From positions 517,015 through 581,014 of the forward strand of contig VUYV01000230.1 in the NCBI GenBank assembly GCA_008711295.1: a stretch of DNA of 64,000 nucleotides, in the 5' to 3' direction. The first letter of the stretch is position 1, and the number at the start of each line of letters is the position of its first letter. The notes beneath the pieces were generated by a model. That model worked only from the letters and a program-made list of their open reading frames with translations, searched no databases and was not told where the DNA came from. Both the position numbers and the translations under genes were made by a program. Below, piece after piece: positions 58,081-64,000 of the stretch. This DNA comes from Anarhynchus alexandrinus. Taxonomy: Eukaryota; Chordata; Aves; Charadriiformes; Charadriidae.

Positions 58081-59215
58081 GAAACATTCACCTCCAATGA
58101 AACATTCAGTATGTTGGGAAACATCTGTATTTCCAAACCTGTTCTTCACTTGATGTGCTCTGACCGTCCAAAGGAGCTACCGCCTGTTTCCAAAGGGACC
58201 GTTGACTTTCCAGTGACTTTCAGCATCCACCCTGTAGACGAGGGTCAGGATCACACACCGGTTCGACAGTGGGGACAGCGTCACCCGCGGTGCCACCGGC
58301 GAGCGGTGCCCGGCTCAGTCAGCCGCCGGCAGCCCCGCAGCCCACCGTGCCTCGGGCAGCAATTACAGGCAGAGAAATCACAGCGCTGGACTCCAGCTGT
58401 TGGCTTTCTTGAGTGCCCTCCGCGGCTATATTAAAGGGAGGAGAGAGATGAGTTTTATTAGCAAAGAGGAAAAAAAAACAACCAAAAAGAAAGTGCCTGA
58501 TGAAGAGGGAAGGCGGCAGTGTGGGCAGCAAGCACCCCCGAGCCCTTGTCCCAGCTCCCTCTTGCCTCCCCAGGGATTTTATTTCCAGACCTTTCTCTTA
58601 GAGGGAGAAGAGATGGGCTACGTTAAAAAATGCATTAAAGGAGATATCCGTTGCCATACACTCTTCTGATTCTGTAAGCTGAAGCTCCTGTCAAGGTAAA
58701 AAGTGAGTGAATATAAAGAAATCATTTTTCCATGGCAGAGATTTGATTCCCTTTCCCATTCCCCTGCTGCCTGGTGCAGCAGAAAGCTGCTTTGGGCATT
58801 AACGTGCTTTGAACGCTGCTGGAAGCCTGGGTGAGGAGAGGGGTCAGGGAGGGAACGGCAGTAATATCTGGCAGAAATTACAAGAATTTGAGTCTGCTCT
58901 TTCCTCCTCAAGATTACTGCGAGGCGTTGACTCGTTGAGGAGCTTTGAGGAGGCGGGGGGAGGTAATCCACGGCTCAGTCTTCACCAACTTGCCCCAGGC
59001 TCTGCCTTTGGAGGTCAGCGAGGTCCCAGCGCCAGCAGGAACCTGCACGATGCTGCAGTGCTTTTTGCCGAGACCTTTCCAGCCTGTGCCGAGGACGCCA
59101 GCAACGGCGTAAATCCCGAACCTCGCAGGGCGCACGGTGCACCGACCCATTCTGCACAGCACGCTTGCTGAGGCGGGCTGGGGATTGAGCCCCACGTCAA
59201 GCCCCACATGAAAAT
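58081..59215. other. Unique spacer between CR1 copies
   Basis: About 1.1 kb without recognised genes or repeats. An A-rich run at 58468-58490 and moderately CpG-rich stretches are present. Confidence 0.55.
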
Positions 59216-59879
59216 ATCACAGAATCACAGAATCCCAGACTGGTGAGGGTGGGAAGGGCCCTCTGGAGCTCCCCCAGTGCCACCCCCTGCCAGAGCAGGG
59301 GCACCTCCAGCAGTGGCACAGGACGGCGTCCAGGCGGGTTTGGAATGGCTCCAGAGGGGGAGACTCCCCCACCTCTCTGGGCAGCCTGTGCCAGTGCTCT
59401 GCCACCCGCACAGGAGAGAAGGCCCTCCTCAGGTTCAGATGGAACTTCCTATGGTCACGTTTGTGCCCGTTCCCTCTTGTCCTGTCACTGGGCACCACTG
59501 GAAACAGACTGTTCCCATCCCCCTGGCACCCTCCCTTTGGGGATTGATAAGCGTTGATAAGATCCCCCCTCAGTCTTCTCTTCTCCAGACTGAAAAGCCC
59601 CAAGTCCCTCAGCCTTTCCTCAGCAGAGAGATGCTCCAGTCCCCTCCTCATCTCCGTAGCCCTTTGCTGGACCCTCTCCAGCAGTTCCCTGTCCTTCTTG
59701 ACCCGGGGAGCCCTGAACTGGACACAGTGCTCCAGATGGGGCCTCCCCAGGGCAGAGCAGAGGGGGAGGATGACCTCCCTCGCCCTGCTGGCCACACTCT
59801 GCTTGATGGACCCCAGGATGCCATTGGCCTTCTTGGCCACCACGGCACATTGCTGGCTCATGGGCATCCTGTTGTCTAC
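59216..59879 (-). mobile_element. CR1 LINE, young subfamily, minus strand
   Basis: It starts at its tail ATCACAGAATCACAGAATCC and extends 5'-ward to the block coding for [11 protein letters not shown], where it stops at GTTGTCTACC. It is the close relative of the copy at 31626 and lies in opposite orientation about 27 kb away. Its truncation point differs, so it is a separate insertion and not part of a duplicated block. Confidence 0.95.
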
Positions 59880-59900
59880 CAATATAATAAATATAAACAT
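59217..59900 (-). pseudogene. CR1 ORF2 C-terminal fragment, frame intact
   Basis: An open frame of 227 codons on the minus strand covers the last part of CR1 ORF2, from [20 protein letters not shown] through [20 protein letters not shown] and [20 protein letters not shown] to [20 protein letters not shown]. It continues into the 3' UTR without a stop. Compared with the 31573 copy, only scattered substitutions are seen (for example [28 protein letters not shown]). Endonuclease and RT palm are absent. The first codons are in flanking AT-rich DNA. Confidence 0.9.
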
Positions 59901-62900
59901 ATCCAGCTATTCTTGCCTCCCCTTTCCTTCCCGATGTCTTGCAAAGCAGCACGGAGGCGATCAGATAAGCAGGGAGGCGATGTCCCCCTTCAGCCCCAGC
60001 TCAGGTGACACAAGGTGACAGCAGAGAAGGAGCAAAACCAGAGCGGGGCCATGGGAAGGATCTACTGCCGGAGGGAACCTGGTGGAAGGGGATGCCAGGA
60101 AGGGTGCCAGGCGGAGGAGGAGGGGAGGGCGTTCGCAGGGAAGGCACGGGCGGGACAGATGGTGCCAAGCGGAGAGCAGGAAGCGTGGAGGAGGGAAAGC
60201 ACCATATGGGAGATGTGGGTGAGCAGGGAAAAAGAGTGACATTGTTTTCAGTTCTTTTTAGCTGTCCAGAAGCTATAAAATACGCGCCGCGTTACCCATG
60301 GTTTCATTGTTTCTTAGCACTGGATTGTGTCACAGTATGTGTTCTTCCACTCTAAATCCCCACTTCCCGGAGTCATGTGAATATGGGGACACTGTTGCAA
60401 GTAGTTAGTGACCCGCTACGCATTTAGCATGTCTCTTATTTACTAGAGAGCTGGGCAATCTCCAGCTAAACCTTTTCTGGCCAGGGATTATTGTTTTGTA
60501 GAAATTTAGCGTGTTGAGTTTTTGGATCTCTGGAAGCAAAGCTTCTTGAGAAGAAGTCTCCAAATAGCCAAAGCGTCTCACCCCTCTGGTGGAAGATATG
60601 GCTGCTCAGCTGAGACGCTTCACTTTTAGGTAACTGCTTTCTGAAAGGGAAATGCAAATGTCAACTTTTCACACCGTGCCCCAGGCTGGACGCGGGTGAG
60701 GGCTTTATCTGCTCTGAGCCCCGATGTTCAGGATAAACGTCCTTCGCTGACGCAGGGCTGTGCTCAGCGGTGGGTCCCCGAGTCACCTGCTCCCCAGGGA
60801 CATGTGCTCAGGCTTTTCAGCTCATGCTGCTGTGTTTTACTCAGAAATCCTGATTCCGGCATCGATCTATCCAGGGAGTTTGCCGCCAGCTTAGATTTAC
60901 ACCAGTTTTCCGACATCCAGAGCAACTCATGGAGAGAACAGGTTGGGCTGAAGCTGCGGCGGAGCAAGGACCCGCGTGGCGGCCGTCCCTGGGCAGCTCT
61001 GGGCTCCATCCCAGGTGGATCACACGCGCTGAGCTGCCGCGGGGGCCAAGGCGCCTTTGAACCGCGTTTTGCTTCCGAATTCCACTGAATGACTCATCGA
61101 TAAGTGGATTAGAGAGATTACCCTGGCCTGTCTCCTCTGATCTGAGGACTTCTGAAATTCAATGAAAAGAACCCCAAGTCCCCAAGAGCTGTTTAAAGGA
61201 GCGCTCCATCAGTTGGCACTGAATAGTGGCTTGATTTGAGCACGGATTAATTACAGGACTTCATCTTTCTTGTAGCTGAGGTTGTCTTTTGCATGGCGCT
61301 TGCACAGTAACTTTTACAGTAAGATCTTAGTCCGTGACTGGGCTCCAACACGCTATAAAAATGCCATCACCTATGGCTATTCAAAACGAGACTGATTCCG
61401 TTGGAAGCAACACTTCTGACTTCAACAGCTGCTGATAAAGCATCCTCCTGCGAGGAAAATCTTGCATCACGTTTTCTGCCAAACAAGCTGGAAACAGCCA
61501 CAAAAATGTTAGGTTTTTTTCAGTTTCACTAAGTCAACAGCAACTTTTCATGCAACTGCAGACGTGGGACGCAGCACTGAGCGATCCCACGTGCTGATTC
61601 GGTGCTCCACCGAGGTGCTCTATGGCAATCTACGAAGCAAAGCTTAAACCATATTTAAATCACATACCACCAATTCATCTCAGTTTAAGGGGAACAGACC
61701 ATTAGATACATGCTGACACGCTGATTGCAAAATTATTATTATTATTAATGAAAGTGTTTGTTTTCCTCATTGCTGCGCTTATTAGAAGTATGTTACTATT
61801 GTCTGCACGCAGATGTTTGTTTCCCCCAAATTTTTGTTGGCAATCCCTTGCCTTGGCTCATGATGGAGAACAGCAGGGGCTGTGTGCACCCCGCCACGGG
61901 AAGGACAGCTTCCCACGGGGGCGGTACGCGCTGGGATTTGTGCCTCTAAAGCAAAAAGGACTTATCAGGGATAACTTATAGACATGCGCAGCAAACTAGG
62001 GGTGTTCCAACCTTTACAGGAAAATTCACCTGATTTAAAGGTTGTCCTGAGAATCCCCAAATACTCATACGGTTCCAACTCTTGTTAGAAAGTCATTTGT
62101 GTAGTCAGTTATCTGCTTGGATATCTTTAAATGGAGAAGGTACCAGTAGTAAATAAAGTAAGCAAAGCACTATACACTCGTATTTTCAAGGCTTCTAATT
62201 GTAAGCCGTGGACAAAAAGTAATGCAATTCAATTTAGGGAAAATTTACTACTCCAGCAAAGGGGCTAGACTGAGACACAGAGGATAGCGCGGTGCGGCAG
62301 TGTTTCAGACGTGCCCGAGGAGCATTTGAAAACGTGACAAAGACATTTCTGAGAAATGGATCGCCTTTCGTCAGCGCTGCCCAAGTTGGGGAGACTCTGC
62401 GATGAAAGAAAGGCGGTAGCGCCGCACAAGAGAATCAAAATACACGCGTAAGAGCGCGCTCTCACGGGGCACAGCCGTGCGCGGGAGACGGAGTCAGGAA
62501 TCTCATCCTGCTGCTGCAGAGACGGCCGTTCCGATCCATAGGCTTTTTCTGGCATAAAAGGGACTTGCTGCCACATGGGCAGCGGCTGGGAATTTCGGGA
62601 GCGCCTGATGTATTTGTAAAGGCACTTTTGGACCAGCTCAGCCTGGCCCAAGCAAGATGAATAAACCCAGCGGGGATGGGAGACCTGGGGAGACGCCTCC
62701 CAGGGAGCTGCTTCTCTTTCCTTGGAAAGCTGCTGCGCCGTGCAGCGCTGCCGCGGGGTCCGGGAGAGGCGGACGCGCAGGGCTGCGGCTTCGCAGGCGT
62801 GTGGAGTCCCTTCGGAGCCGGCTGGTGAGGGCACATCACAGGAGCCCTGCACCAGAACGGGGGACAGGAGGTGACAGACACAGCGCAGGCAGGGGACAGG

Positions 62901-63693
62901 CTGGCGCCAGCATTGCTGGGGCTGGGTCAGTAGCTCGAGAGCCCCCCAGGACCGTGTTGCGGTACCCAAAATTCAGCTTCAGGTGGGGACTAACTTGAAG
63001 CAAAGAGTTTCTCGGGCCGCGTTATGGCCGATTTGATGTGACTCCGTGCGTCTGGTTCCCTTGCTAGCTCTGCACAGCATTTCTTTTTCCTCCGGAAAAA
63101 TCTTCTCCGTGGTCGTTGCATCCAAGGCACCCACTGGGAAATGCCACGAGCCCCAGATAAAACCCAGGTGCTGTCCCAAGGTGGGGAGATGTGAGGCAGG
63201 GTGTGACGGTTGGGTTAATCGTGCCCAAAGAAGCAACTGGTTTGAAGAAAGGAATTGTCATTGAGATAGCGCAAATTCCCTACAAAAATCGTCCGAGGCT
63301 CGGGAATGCAGACAGCTAGGAAACTTGCTTCAAAATTTGCGATCGTTCTTGTATTACATTTCCAAAGCTGTTTTTGTGTCCAAGGGGCAGCTGTCGTTTC
63401 AACGTGACACACACGCTGTGCTCGCTCTTGCAGAAATCGGTGTTTTATTCTTTCACCTGGCAGCCGTTCTCCTGCCACTGCGACAAAGGCTGCGCGGGCT
63501 GAAGAGGGAAACCGTGACATTCAAACAAGGAAAACCCGGGACTTTTTCTTGAAATGGGTTGCAAAAATGTAATTTGAAAGATTCGGGGGCAAAACAGCCT
63601 AAGCTGAAATGTGGCAGGTGGGTAAAATAATTTCTTCATAAAGGTGCCGTGCTGCCTTGTGAGGGCTGGGGTCTGAACGGTGTGTGCTCCCGC
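59880..63693. other. Unique sequence, no gene recognised
   Basis: No recognised gene. It holds an ATT-type run at 61735-61748, an AT-rich conserved-like stretch at 61670-61760 and a moderately CpG-rich patch at 62700-62850. A 234-codon minus-strand frame (62265-62969) shows no family motif. Confidence 0.55.
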
Positions 63694-64000
63694 TGCTGTC
63701 CCTCCCTCGGGCTGTCCCTCAGTTGGGCTGTCCTTTGGTCAGGCTATCCCTCAATCAGGCTGTCCCTTGGTTGGGCTGTCCCTCGGTTGGGCTGTCCCTC
63801 AGTCGGGCTGTCCCTTGGTTGGGCTGTCTCTCAGTTGGGCTGTCCTTTGGTCAGGCTGTCCCTCAGTTGGGCTGTCCCTTGGTCAGGTTGTCCCTCAGTC
63901 AGGCTGTCCCTTAATCGGGCTGTCCCTTGGTCAAGCTGTCCCTTGATTAGGCTGTCCCTCAGTCAGGCTGTCCCTCAATCGGGCTGTCCCTCAGTCAGGC
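63694..64000. repeat. 16-bp minisatellite, continues past window edge
   Basis: About nineteen tandem copies of a 16-base unit with consensus GGCTGTCCCTYRGTYR run to the window end, so the true length is unknown. Variation is concentrated in the last seven bases, with CTCAGT and TTGGT types partly alternating. Units 1-2 (about 63710-63741) and units 8-9 share the same CTCAGTTG then TTTGGTCA order, hinting at a 7-unit (112-bp) higher-order duplication. A period of 16 shifts the frame every copy, so the open frames across it are artefacts of the repeat. Confidence 0.95.

Noticed and set aside
62265..62969. 234-codon minus-strand open frame, the longest outside CR1 elements when counted from ATG
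   Set aside because: The region is GC-rich and the peptide shows no recognisable domain, clear splice signals or start context. A frame of this size can arise by chance in 64 kb.
63680..63946. Open frames of 76-88 codons with a repeating GLS/AVPQSGCPLV-type pattern
   Set aside because: They are produced by the 16-bp minisatellite. A 16-base unit cycles through all three frames, so the frame stays open only because the unit lacks stops. It is not a repeat protein.

Overview
The window looks like avian nuclear DNA, probably from a neoavian bird. The main reason is the density of Chicken Repeat 1 (CR1) LINE fragments. I count sixteen pieces, most of them ending in the typical CR1 tail made of ATTCTATGAT-type words, on both strands. 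A solo endogenous-retrovirus LTR of a type common in birds is also present. Base composition varies, with AT-rich non-repetitive stretches broken by short CpG-dense islets. Single N calls sit at 11721, 12944 and 37462, as expected in a draft vertebrate assembly. I see no bacterial operon, CRISPR array, rRNA or tRNA.

No complete cellular gene can be supported. The longest clean reading frames are the 3' ends of CR1 ORF2 (reverse transcriptase C-terminal region) at about 5.6 kb, 31.6-32.4 kb and 59.2-59.9 kb. Outside repeats there are two weak exon-like signals, both on the minus strand. One is 9172-9668, an open frame behind a strong polypyrimidine-CAG acceptor. The other is 14593-14778, a 62-codon frame between plausible splice sites in a CpG-rich patch. 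The region is best read as intergenic or intronic DNA.

Layout: 1-5.6 kb is mostly unique, with a 21-bp tandem repeat near the start. CR1 copies lie at 5.6-6.15 kb (+) and 6.9-7.56 kb (-). 7.6-18.7 kb is mostly unique, with ancient MIR-like fragments and the two exon-like signals. An LTR at 18.83-19.74 kb has a CR1 inserted inside it and a near-perfect 5-bp target duplication. More CR1 pieces lie at 21.9-22.7 kb. 22.7-30 kb is unique except for a TATA-like/hairpin/tandem-repeat block at 29.14-29.77 kb. CR1 copies follow at 30.05, 31.63 and 35.8-36.3 kb, the last being a tail-to-tail pair. 36.3-57.5 kb is mostly unique, with a good CpG island at 42.12-42.65 kb, a smaller one at 53.7-54.05 kb, a CR1 fragment lacking its 3' end at 43.3 kb and two short CR1 tails. 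57.5-59.9 kb holds two minus-strand CR1 copies. The window ends inside a 16-bp minisatellite that begins at about 63.69 kb.

The repeats give some relative ages. The CR1 inside the LTR is younger than the LTR. The CR1 copies at 31.6 and 59.2 kb belong to a distinct subfamily, are nearly identical where compared and still have open frames, so they look the youngest. Several AT-rich blocks with homeodomain-, FOX- or SOX-like words resemble conserved non-coding elements by appearance only. Cross-species alignment would be needed to support any of them.
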